Notes: generated from the sequence alone by a model not told the origin. DNA of 5,713 nucleotides from Eubacteriaceae bacterium (GCA_017613995.1 JAGACT010000233.1:1-5713); one strand, 5' to 3'; positions 1-5,713 are shown, numbered from the stretch's first letter. Numbers and translations: made by a program.

Positions 1-864
1 GCAAAGACCGTATACAAAAAACCGAGCCAGGCAAAGGAGATCTGGAGGCGCTTCAAGAAGACCAAGGGCGCCGTCATCGGCATGGTGATGCTCATAATCA
101 TCCTTCTGGCGGTACTGATCGGACCCATACTCATTCCTTACTCGGAAGCCACCCATCAGGACTACGACTTCATGCTGGCAAAGCCCAGCCTGTCGCATCC
201 CTTCGGATGCGACGGATACGGCCGTGATATCCTGGCCAGGATCATCCACGGAGGCCGCACGTCCCTGGGCATAGCCCTTCTGGCCACCGTCACGTCCTGC
301 GTGTTCGGATCCCTCCTGGGAGCCTTCGCCGGCTTCTTCGGGGGATGGATAGATTCGGTGATAATGAGGGCCCTGGACATCTTCATGTCGGTGCCCGACA
401 TCCTCTTCACCATGGCTGTGGTTTACGCCCTGGGCGCCAGCTTCACGAACCTTCTGATCGCCCTGACCCTCACGTACTTCACCAACTACGTAAGGCTCGT
501 GCGCAGCCAGGTGCTTACCCTTTCCGACGCCGAATACATAGAGGCGGCCAGGGCAGGCGGCAGCAGCAGCATGAGGATGATCATGAAGCACATAATACCG
601 AACTCCATCGGAGTCATCATAGTCAACACCACTCTGAACGTGGCGAAGATCATCATCTACGAGTCGACCCTCAGCTTTCTCGGCCTCGGCATGAAGCCCC
701 CAGCGCCCGAGTGGGGAGCCATGCTCTCCGAAGCCAGGGAGTTCATGAGGACAGCTCCCCACATGCTGATCTTCCCGGCCCTGGCAATTGTGCTTACGGC
801 CTCTGCCATTAACCTTCTGGGTGACGGTCTCAGGGATGCCCTGGATCCGCACCTCAGGAGCTGA
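1..864 (+). CDS. dppC: Dipeptide/oligopeptide ABC transporter permease, DppC/OppC type (5' end cut by window edge)
   Basis: Inner-membrane permease subunit that pairs with a DppB-type permease to form the peptide channel. The frame is open from base 1 and already reads as coding (AKTVYKKPSQAKEIWRRFKK) before the first ATG at 82. The true start is therefore probably a few codons outside the window; 287 residues are visible against about 300 for the family. Counting residue 1 from base 1: a basic cytoplasmic N-terminus, a first membrane segment at about 24-47, the family motif GCDGYGRD at about 69-76, then further hydrophobic segments at about 88-113, 133-160, 204-230 and 256-277. The EAA loop that docks onto the ATPases is clear: EYIEAARAGG from about 179, followed by KHIIPNS. 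The end (GDGLRDALDPHLRS) is typical of DppC. Tandem stops TGA TAG (862-867) follow. Dpp versus Opp, and the exact peptide range, cannot be told from the permease alone. Confidence 0.93.
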   Translation, partial: AKTVYKKPSQAKEIWRRFKKTKGAVIGMVMLIIILLAVLIGPILIPYSEATHQDYDFMLAKPSLSHPFGCDGYGRDILARIIHGGRTSLGIALLATVTSCVFGSLLGAFAGFFGGWIDSVIMRALDIFMSVPDILFTMAVVYALGASFTNLLIALTLTYFTNYVRLVRSQVLTLSDAEYIEAARAGGSSSMRMIMKHIIPNSIGVIIVNTTLNVAKIIIYESTLSFLGLGMKPPAPEWGAMLSEAREFMRTAPHMLIFPALAIVLTASAINLLGDGLRDALDPHLRS

Positions 865-865
865 T

Positions 866-874
866 AGGGGGTGA
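866..874 (+). promoter_or_regulatory. Shine-Dalgarno that decides the dppD start
   Basis: AGGGGGTGA matches the anti-SD complement AGGAGGTGA at eight of nine positions. The GG of the core ends at 871, leaving 8 bases before ATG at 880. The in-frame GTG at 871 lies inside this SD, and the GTG at 877 is too close to it, so ATG 880 is the preferred start. Confidence 0.7.
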
Positions 875-879
875 AAGTG

Positions 880-1932
880 ATGTTTAAAAAGAAAAAACAG
901 GTAACCCAGAACATGTCCCCGGTGCTGGAGGAGCTCTTCGATCCCGCATCCACCGATACAGTGATCGACGTCAGGGACCTGTGGGTGGAGTACCAAAGCG
1001 ACATCGAGACGGTCAGAGCCGTCAACGGCATCGATCTTACCATCAGGCGGGGCCGCACCTTCGGCCTGGTGGGGGAGACGGGAGCCGGAAAGACCACCAC
1101 GGCCCTGTCGATACTGAGGCTGCTTCCCGCGGCCACGGGCAGGATCATTAAGGGAGAGATAGTCTTCAACGGCAAGGACCTGCTGGAGCTGGACGAGAAC
1201 CTCATGCAGGCCGCCAGGGGAAACCTCATCTCCATGGTGTTCCAGGATCCCATGAGCGCCCTCAACCCGGTTTATACCGTGGGAGAGCAGATAGGGGAGG
1301 CCATTAGGCTGCACAACCCCGATCTGACGGAGGAGGACGTGGACAAAAAGGTGGAGGAAATGCTTTCCCTGGTGGGCATCATGCCCTCGAGAAAGGTGGA
1401 GTTCCCCCATCAGTTCTCCGGAGGAATGAAGCAGAGGGTTGTCATAGCCATGGCCCTGTCCTGCGAACCGGAGCTTCTCATAGCCGACGAGCCCACCACG
1501 GCTCTGGACGTGACGATCCAGGCCCAGGTGCTGGCAATGATCAAGGACCTTCGCGACCGCCTGGGCACCTCGATGCTGATGATAACCCACGACCTGGGCA
1601 TAGTGGCCCAGACCTGCGACGACGTGGCGGTCATGTACGCCGGAGAGATCGTGGAGTCCGGAACGGTGGAAGACATCTTCGAAGGTGAAAAGCACCATCC
1701 CTATACCAGGGGGCTTTTCGATTCCATACCGGATCTGTCCAGCCGTTCCGAGCGTCTGAAGCCCATACCGGGCCTGATGCCTGATCCCACGAACCTGCCT
1801 GAGGGATGCTTCTTCGCGGAGAGATGTCCCTACGCCGAAGAGATATGCACTAAAAAACATCCTGGTGTATATATTGAAGGAGAACACAGGATACTGTGCC
1901 ACAGATTCACGAAGGAGGAAGCGGATGAGTGA
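880..1932 (+). CDS. dppD: Dipeptide/oligopeptide ABC transporter ATP-binding protein, DppD/OppD type
   Basis: One of the two cytoplasmic ATPases that drive peptide import. The protein has 350 residues from ATG 880; GTG 871 or 877 would add three or one residues. Motifs in order: Walker A GETGAGKT (65-72, K71), Q-loop FQDPMSALNP (Q122), canonical signature FSGGMKQR (179-186), Walker B LLIADEP (D203, E204), D-loop ALD and switch H237. The C-terminal oligopeptide-transporter extension carries HPYTRGL and cysteines C310, C316, C323 and C340 in a GC-x5-C-x6-C-x16-C pattern. This pattern is typical of DppD/OppD, and in some relatives the cysteines bind an iron-sulfur cluster. The N-terminus starts with a lysine-rich stretch (MFKKKKQ), and the ATPase domain begins only at about residue 28, so there is a short N-terminal extension. 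The gene lies 15 bases after dppC, and its last 8 bases overlap dppF, indicating translational coupling. Confidence 0.94.
   Translation: MFKKKKQVTQNMSPVLEELFDPASTDTVIDVRDLWVEYQSDIETVRAVNGIDLTIRRGRTFGLVGETGAGKTTTALSILRLLPAATGRIIKGEIVFNGKDLLELDENLMQAARGNLISMVFQDPMSALNPVYTVGEQIGEAIRLHNPDLTEEDVDKKVEEMLSLVGIMPSRKVEFPHQFSGGMKQRVVIAMALSCEPELLIADEPTTALDVTIQAQVLAMIKDLRDRLGTSMLMITHDLGIVAQTCDDVAVMYAGEIVESGTVEDIFEGEKHHPYTRGLFDSIPDLSSRSERLKPIPGLMPDPTNLPEGCFFAERCPYAEEICTKKHPGVYIEGEHRILCHRFTKEEADE
1912..1918 (+). promoter_or_regulatory. Shine-Dalgarno that decides the dppF start
   Basis: A perfect AAGGAGG lies inside the last codons of dppD, 6 bases before ATG 1925. An in-frame ATG at 1865 has no comparable SD and would add 20 residues foreign to the family, so 1925 is chosen. 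Confidence 0.8.
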
Positions 1933-2920
1933 ACAAAACGTCAGTGAGCCCCTCGTGAGCACTGAGGGATTAAAGAAATACTTCAAGGTGGGCAAGAACT
2001 CCTACCTGCACGCCGTGGACGGCATCGACCTTTCCATCCTTCCCGGAAAGACCCTGGGAGTGGTGGGAGAGTCCGGATGCGGCAAATCCACTCTGGGAAG
2101 GACCATCCTGAAGCTCATACAGCCCACGCAAGGTAAGATAATATACGATGGGAAGGATATCAGCGGATACTCCGACTCCCAGATGCATCCTCTGAGACGG
2201 GACATGCAGATAATCTTCCAGGACCCCTATTCCAGCATAGACCCACGTATGTCCGTCATCGAGGTCATAGCAGAATACATGATAATCCACAGGGTCTACC
2301 GCACAAAGAACGAGGCATACCAGAGAGCCAGCGAGCTCATGGACCTGGTGGGACTGGCCCAGCGCTACGCCAACTCCTATCCCCACGAGCTGGACGGAGG
2401 AAGGCGCCAGAGGATAGGCATCGCCAGAGCCCTGTCCCTGGATCCGAAGTTCATCGTATGCGACGAGCCCGTGTCCGCCCTGGACGTGTCCATACAGGCC
2501 CAGATACTTAACCTTTTGATGGACCTGCAGGACGAGCTGGGACTGGCCTACATGTTCGTGACTCACGATCTGTCGGTGGTCAAGCACATCTCCGACGACA
2601 TCATGGTCATGTACCTGGGAAAACAGGTGGAGAAAGCTCCCAGCGACGAGCTTTTCGCAAACCCCGTGCATCCCTACACCCAGGCCCTGCTGTCCGCCAT
2701 ACCGGAGCCCAACCTGAAGCGGAGCCGTGAAAAGGAGATGCACGTAATCAGGGGCGAGGTCTCCAATCCCATCGATCCGGGTCCGGGCTGCAGGTTCGCC
2801 CCCAGATGCGAATACTGCACCGAAAAGTGCCGTCTGGCAACGCCGGAAATGACGGAGGTGGCCCCCGGCCACTTCGCCGCATGTTTCAGAATCACCGACA
2901 AGGAGGAGAAAGCACAGTGA
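1925..2920 (+). CDS. dppF: Dipeptide/oligopeptide ABC transporter ATP-binding protein, DppF/OppF type
   Basis: Second cytoplasmic ATPase, expected to form a heterodimer with the DppD-type subunit. The protein has 331 residues from ATG 1925, a normal length. Motifs: Walker A GESGCGKS (48-55, K54), Q-loop FQDPYSSIDPR (Q99), Walker B FIVCDEP (D180, E181), D-loop SALD and switch H214 (FVTHD). The C-terminal extension has VHPYTQALL and cysteines C289, C295, C298, C302 and C320 (GCRFAPRC then EYC and KC), as expected for OppF. The ABC signature is not the usual LSGGQ: it reads ELDGGRRQR at 155-163, with Asp for Ser and Arg for Gln. The start overlaps the dppD stop (ATGAGTGA), and the stop overlaps the next gene's GTG. 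Assignment to the F-type rather than the D-type ATPase rests on gene order and the C-terminal pattern. Confidence 0.93.
   Translation: MSEQNVSEPLVSTEGLKKYFKVGKNSYLHAVDGIDLSILPGKTLGVVGESGCGKSTLGRTILKLIQPTQGKIIYDGKDISGYSDSQMHPLRRDMQIIFQDPYSSIDPRMSVIEVIAEYMIIHRVYRTKNEAYQRASELMDLVGLAQRYANSYPHELDGGRRQRIGIARALSLDPKFIVCDEPVSALDVSIQAQILNLLMDLQDELGLAYMFVTHDLSVVKHISDDIMVMYLGKQVEKAPSDELFANPVHPYTQALLSAIPEPNLKRSREKEMHVIRGEVSNPIDPGPGCRFAPRCEYCTEKCRLATPEMTEVAPGHFAACFRITDKEEKAQ
2900..2908 (+). promoter_or_regulatory. Shine-Dalgarno that decides the ald-like gene start
   Basis: AAGGAGGAG lies at the end of dppF, 8-10 bases before GTG 2917. An in-frame ATG at 2806 would add 37 residues that are only an out-of-frame reading of dppF. 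GTG 2917 gives the family N-terminus (IIGLPKEIKKNEYRV) and exactly the usual family length. Confidence 0.8.
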
Positions 2921-4032
2921 TCATCGGACTTCCGAAAGAGATAAAAAAGAACGAATACAGGGTGGCGGCTACCCCCGCCGCCGTGGCCGCCCTTACGGGA
3001 TACGGCCATAAGGTCTACTTCGAGCATGACTGCGGCATCGGAAGCGGCTTTGCCGACGAGGAATATATCGCCGCCGGAGCCGAGATGAAGAGCCATGGGG
3101 ACGTATACCGCCTCTGCGACATGCTCTACAAGGTCAAGGAGATCGAGCCCGCGGAATACGAGCTTCTGCACGAGGGAATGATAGTCTTCACATACCTTCA
3201 TTCCAACGCCCATCCCGAGATGACGAAGGTCCTTCTAGAAAAGAACGTGACCGGCGTCTGCTACGAAGACATAGACGACGATGAGGGCAGGTTCCCGGCC
3301 CTGGCTCCCATGAGCGTGCTGGCGGGGAAGGGAGGCTTCCTGGCCGCCCTGAACTTCTCCCAGGCCGTCCACGGAGGCAAGGGCATACTTCTTGCCAGGA
3401 TACCCGGCGTGCCCACACCGGACATCACCATCATAGGATGCGGAAATTCGGGGCTTGGAGCCGCCGAGCTGGCGGCCGCCTTCGGCAACAAGGTGACGAT
3501 CCTGGACATCGACTACAAGGCCATGAACGAAGCCGCAAGAAAGCTTCCTCCCAACGTGGAGTTCCTGTATTCCAACAGGGAGAACCTTCTTGAGTGCCTC
3601 AGGCGCACCGACGTTCTCATCAACTGCATCCTCTGGCCAAAGACCAGAAAGGATCATCTGGTGAACCGCACCGACCTTTGCCTCATGAAGAAGGGCGCGA
3701 TGATAATCGACGTGGCCTGCGACGACGAGGGAGCCATAGAGACCTGCCGCAGCACTTCCCACGACGATCCCGTTTACTACGAGGAGGGCATCCTGCACTA
3801 CTGCGTGGACAACATACCCTCGGCCTTCTCCTGCACGGCGTCCCAGACCCTTTCAGCTGCCACGCTGCCCCATGCACTGAGCATGGCAAACAAGGGAGTG
3901 GTACAGGCAATGAAGGACGACAGACATCTCAGAAGAGGCCTCACGACCTACAAAGGCATGCTGACCCTTCTCGAGACGGCCCAGAAGCATTCCATGGAGT
4001 TTACGGATCCCCTGGAGGCCATCAGCAGGTAG
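2917..4032 (+). CDS. ald: Alanine dehydrogenase family protein (Ald/PNT family, divergent)
   Basis: Expected reaction: L-alanine + NAD+ + water to pyruvate + ammonia + NADH, in the cytoplasm. The protein has 371 residues from GTG 2917, the standard length for Ald. The N-terminal catalytic domain has GLPKEIKKNEYRVAATP with substrate-binding R15, KVKE with K74, and catalytic-type H95 in FTYLHSN. The Rossmann domain has GCGNSG (174-179) and acidic D197 (ILDID) at the end of the second strand, which suits NAD rather than NADP. D269 in IIDVACDDEG matches the conserved catalytic Asp. Several positions differ from typical Ald: LHSN for LHLA, MSVLAGK for MSEVAGR, and DNIPSAFSCTASQ for ANMPGAVPRTST. 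The catalytic set is therefore kept while the surrounding pocket differs. Alanine is the likeliest substrate, but another amino acid or an opine-type reaction (as in the related carboxyethylornithine synthases) is possible. GTGA overlap with dppF implies translational coupling; tandem TAG stops end the gene. Confidence 0.85.
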   Translation: MIIGLPKEIKKNEYRVAATPAAVAALTGYGHKVYFEHDCGIGSGFADEEYIAAGAEMKSHGDVYRLCDMLYKVKEIEPAEYELLHEGMIVFTYLHSNAHPEMTKVLLEKNVTGVCYEDIDDDEGRFPALAPMSVLAGKGGFLAALNFSQAVHGGKGILLARIPGVPTPDITIIGCGNSGLGAAELAAAFGNKVTILDIDYKAMNEAARKLPPNVEFLYSNRENLLECLRRTDVLINCILWPKTRKDHLVNRTDLCLMKKGAMIIDVACDDEGAIETCRSTSHDDPVYYEEGILHYCVDNIPSAFSCTASQTLSAATLPHALSMANKGVVQAMKDDRHLRRGLTTYKGMLTLLETAQKHSMEFTDPLEAISR

Positions 4033-4044
4033 TAGGAGAGCGAC

Positions 4045-5517
4045 ATGAAAGACAGTTACATCCTGGAAGGCAGGGAGCCTTCGATAGTATTCAGGCAGTT
4101 CGAGGACATATGCGCCATACCCCACGGCAGCGGAAACGAAAAGGCCATGGGGGAACATATCATCTCGATAGCAGATGAATACGGCTACAGCCATGAAAGG
4201 GATGAAACAGGAAACATACTGATCAGAATACCTGCGTCGAAGGGGTGCGAAAGCGCTCCTTCGGTATGTATCCAGGGCCATATGGACATGGTTCTGGCAA
4301 AGAAGGACTGGGTGGAGCTGGACATGGATACCATGCCCGTGGAACTGATCCTGGAAGGAGACGTCCTCAGAGCCAACGGCACCACCCTGGGAGCCGACAA
4401 CGCAGTGGGCCTGTGCAACATGATGGCCGTAATGCGCTCTCCGGAACTCACCCATCCTCCTCTCGAGCTGCTCTTTACGGTGCAGGAGGAATCGGGCCTT
4501 ATCGGCATGAGGGAATTCGATACATCCCGTCTGCGCTCAAGGATGATGCTCAACATGGACATGGGGGACCCGGGGCTTCTGGAGATATCCAGCGCCGGCA
4601 CCTCCAAGATGCACTTCAGAAAGCAGTACGAAACCGCAAAGATCCCCGAGAGGTATCTGAGCTTCACGGTATCGATATCGGGCCTCAGGGGAGGCCACAG
4701 CGGCCTCGAGATAGGAAAGAACAGGGGAGACGCCATAGTCATCATTTCCCGCATGCTATCGGAGGTCCTGGAGAGATCCTCTTCGGCCATGCTGTGCGGC
4801 ATCTGCTCCCCGAAGGTCTCAGCCGGAATACCTTCCTACGGCTCCTTCACCGTGTGTATTCCCGCGGAGGATTCCCACGTGCTGGGGGAGGTAAAAGAAC
4901 TCTTCGAGCTGATCCTTTCCCATGAACTGGTGGACGATCCGGACATGAGCCTGACCGTTAGCCCCGCTTTTGCGGACAGCTGCATCAACCGACAGGACAG
5001 CGTCATGCTCTCGGACTTTCTTCTGTGCGTTCCCAACGGGATCTTCAGAAGAAACGAGAACCACCTGAACTGGATCACGTCCAGTTCCACACTGTCCATC
5101 GCGGAACTGTCCGGGGGAAGCTTTTACGGCTACATGTCCTACAGGGTAAACGACGACCTGTTCAGGGAAAACGTGGAGGTCCGCTTAAGGAGCGTAACGC
5201 GTCTGTGCGGCATGGATATGGAGATCGTAGAAGGCGCTCCCGCATGGCCGGAATCGAAGAATTCTGTTCTCAGGGAGACGGCGAAAAAGGTATACAGGGA
5301 GCTGTTCGGACAGGAGATGACTGAAGACAGCTGCCACGGGGCCGTGGAGGTATCCATCGTGGCCCGCGCCATCCCGGATATGGAGATAATAGGCACCGCG
5401 CCCTACTCCAGAGGGGCCCATACCCCGGACGAATGGCTGGATCTTACCAGCATCGGTCCCTTCTGGGAGTTCCTCACAAAGCTCCTGGAGGCTCTCTCGG
5501 TGCGGCAGAGTCAGTAA
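4045..5517 (+). CDS. pepD: Aminoacyl-histidine dipeptidase (Xaa-His / beta-Ala-His dipeptidase), peptidase family M20, PepD-like
   Basis: Cytoplasmic zinc-dependent dipeptidase; PepD enzymes cleave Xaa-His and a range of other dipeptides. The protein has 490 residues, close to the about 485 of E. coli PepD. N-terminal landmarks: FEDICAIPHGSGNE (19-32) and ERDETGNILIR. All expected metal and catalytic residues are present: H79 and D81 in GHMDM, bridging D118 in GADN, general base E148 and ligand E149 in VQEESG, D172 in NMDMGDPG, and H459 in GAHTPDE. The insertion (lid/dimer) domain has GLRGGHSG with H218. Differences from E. coli PepD: no CAGG after the D172 motif (it reads SSAG) and TSSSTLS where PepD has ETSLN, so specificity may differ. 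ATG 4045 lies 6 bases after AGGAG (4034-4038) and 12 bases after the ald stop. As the last gene of the operon it supplies the hydrolysis step after uptake. Confidence 0.9.
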   Translation: MKDSYILEGREPSIVFRQFEDICAIPHGSGNEKAMGEHIISIADEYGYSHERDETGNILIRIPASKGCESAPSVCIQGHMDMVLAKKDWVELDMDTMPVELILEGDVLRANGTTLGADNAVGLCNMMAVMRSPELTHPPLELLFTVQEESGLIGMREFDTSRLRSRMMLNMDMGDPGLLEISSAGTSKMHFRKQYETAKIPERYLSFTVSISGLRGGHSGLEIGKNRGDAIVIISRMLSEVLERSSSAMLCGICSPKVSAGIPSYGSFTVCIPAEDSHVLGEVKELFELILSHELVDDPDMSLTVSPAFADSCINRQDSVMLSDFLLCVPNGIFRRNENHLNWITSSSTLSIAELSGGSFYGYMSYRVNDDLFRENVEVRLRSVTRLCGMDMEIVEGAPAWPESKNSVLRETAKKVYRELFGQEMTEDSCHGAVEVSIVARAIPDMEIIGTAPYSRGAHTPDEWLDLTSIGPFWEFLTKLLEALSVRQSQ

Positions 5518-5530
5518 CAGCCGTGAACTA

Positions 5531-5563
5531 CCCCCGCCTACGCTTAAAGCTTAGAGGCGGCGG
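5531..5563 (-). other. Terminal stem-loop of the transposon right end
   Basis: Six-pair stem CCGCCT (5534-5539) with AGGCGG (5555-5560), extended across one C-C mismatch by CC (5531-5532) with GG (5562-5563). The 15-base loop contains the palindrome AAGCTT (5547-5552). In IS200/IS605 elements such a subterminal hairpin is the binding site of the single-strand transposase TnpA, and in the RNA it forms the last stem before the guide. Confidence 0.65.
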
Positions 5564-5713
5564 CTTCGTGCAGCTTACGCGGACACAGGGCAGACACTTG
5601 CCCGCTGTCCCGTTTGACCGGGATCACTTTTTCTCCTGTGGTATTCCTGTGACGCTCTAAGGACATCCCGCACCGTCACGGACAACACAGTGCCGTACAG
5701 ATACTCACAGTCA
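5544..5713 (-). pseudogene. tnpB: tnpB C-terminal fragment, probably frameshifted
   Basis: RNA-guided nuclease TnpB of IS605-type elements; only its extreme C-terminus falls here. The - strand frame ending at TAA 5546-5544 reads CGMSLERHR from 5672, then GEKVIPVKRDSGQ and CPRKLHEAAASKL. A CG motif followed by a VKQE-like motif and a tail that runs into the terminal hairpin is typical of TnpB C-termini. Upstream, this frame hits TGA at 5678-5676. The only frame open to the window edge is the neighbouring one, reading GTVLSVT up to about 5676. Joining the two needs a +1 or -2 shift near 5673-5679, so the copy looks inactivated, or else the sequence has an error there. The catalytic RuvC part lies outside the window. 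Too little protein is visible for certainty. Confidence 0.5.
5581..5610 (-). other. Long imperfect stem-loop inside the tnpB 3' end
   Basis: GGACA (5581-5585) pairs with TGTCC (5606-5610), and GGGCA (5588-5592) pairs with TGCCC (5599-5603), around a 6-base loop with a 2x2 internal loop between the stems. Ten pairs within coding-like sequence suggest selection on RNA structure, as in an omega RNA core. Confidence 0.6.

Larger units (their letters stand above)
5523..5622 (-). ncRNA. Candidate TnpB omega RNA (reRNA) scaffold
   Basis: In IS605-type elements the guide RNA of TnpB covers the 3' end of tnpB and the right end of the transposon, with the guide taken from the flanking DNA. Here the - strand folds into a two-part stem (GGACA/TGTCC and GGGCA/TGCCC, 5581-5610), an overlapping small CCCG/CGGG stem (5609-5622) and a terminal CCGCCT/AGGCGG stem (5534-5560). 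It ends in TAGTTCAC at the element boundary. Structure, position and orientation all fit. The 5' end is unknown and may lie further right. The guide would continue into 5522 and below. Confidence 0.55.
5523..5713 (-). mobile_element. Right end of an IS200/IS605-family (TnpB-bearing) transposon, cut by the window edge
   Basis: On the - strand the sequence shows a broken TnpB-like C-terminal reading frame, then a GC-rich terminal hairpin, then GGGTAGTTCAC ending at 5523. A hairpin followed by AGTTCAC at the end of the element is, from recall, the usual right end of many TnpB-carrying IS605-type elements. The element abuts host sequence 5 bases after the pepD stop. The other end, the TAM/target site and any tnpA lie beyond 5713. 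An IS607-type element or a solo tnpB element (IS1341-type) cannot be excluded. The boundary at 5523 is inferred from the TTCAC motif. Confidence 0.65.

Noticed and set aside
1970..2872. Long open reading frame on the - strand (300 codons) under dppF
   Set aside because: It lies entirely opposite a convincing ABC ATPase gene. The product is low-complexity in Gly, Val, Leu and His with no recognisable domain, and it has no suitable neighbours.
2806..2916. Upstream ATG extension of the ald-like gene
   Set aside because: The extra 37 residues are an out-of-frame reading of dppF codons with no Ald homology. The GTG at 2917 has a good SD and gives the exact family length.
3594..4178. + strand open frame overlapping ald and the start of pepD
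   Set aside because: Its product is Arg/His/Pro-rich without domain character, as expected of a shifted reading of GC-rich coding DNA. Both real genes there have full motif sets.
5547..5552. AAGCTT palindrome
   Set aside because: It lies in the loop of the terminal hairpin; a six-base palindrome alone is not evidence of a separate site.
5609..5632. Possible intrinsic terminator for the pepD operon: CCCG/CGGG stem followed by TTTTT
   Set aside because: The stem is only 4 bp, the T run starts 5 bases after it and is short, and the stem overlaps a stronger one that fits the transposon RNA. Too weak to call.
5433..5660. + strand open frame of 75 codons crossing from pepD into the mobile element
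   Set aside because: It overlaps the pepD C-terminus out of frame and then runs antisense through the tnpB tail and hairpins. No SD or domain supports it.
5575..5712. Reading the tnpB tail wholly in the frame that ends at TAA 5577-5575
   Set aside because: It is open for 45 codons, but after GTVLSVT it loses TnpB-like character (VRDVLRASQEYHRR). The neighbouring frame gives the better CGM and VKRD tail. Kept only as an alternative.

Overview
The window is a tightly packed, same-strand operon segment from a G+C-rich bacterium specialised in peptide use, followed by the end of a mobile element. No phylogenetic marker is present. By eye, codon use is marked by many AGG (Arg) and ATA (Ile) codons alongside GC-ending codons. 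Together with a peptide transporter, dipeptidase and alanine dehydrogenase set, this fits an amino-acid-fermenting anaerobe such as a member of Synergistota. That is inference and I hold it with low to moderate confidence; a Clostridia-like or other peptide fermenter is also possible.

Layout, all on + up to 5517: (1) the 3' part of a dipeptide/oligopeptide ABC permease of DppC/OppC type, cut by the left edge (1-864); (2) the DppD-type ATPase (880-1932); (3) the DppF/OppF-type ATPase (1925-2920), overlapping dppD by 8 bp; (4) an alanine dehydrogenase family protein (2917-4032), whose GTG start overlaps the dppF stop; (5) an M20 family Xaa-His dipeptidase of PepD type (4045-5517). Gaps are at most 15 bp or negative and each gene has its own Shine-Dalgarno sequence, so this is almost certainly one transcription unit. 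The permease partner (DppB) and the binding protein (DppA) are expected upstream, outside the window.

Read as a pathway, DppCDF (with the unseen partners) imports short peptides, PepD hydrolyses dipeptides in the cytoplasm, and the Ald-like enzyme would oxidatively deaminate alanine, or a related amino acid, to a 2-oxo acid, ammonia and NADH. That is a complete uptake-to-catabolism module.

Five bases after the pepD stop the sequence changes character. From 5523 to the right edge, read on the - strand, there is what looks like the right end of an IS200/IS605-family (or IS607-like) transposon. It shows a degenerate tnpB C-terminal coding region, strong stem-loops, and a terminal hairpin followed by TAGTTCAC on the - strand. 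This is the arrangement of a TnpB omega RNA (reRNA) scaffold. The guide portion of such an RNA would run out of the element into the last bases of pepD, antisense to its stop codon. The tnpB frame appears to be shifted near 5673-5679. This junction is the most interesting part of the window.
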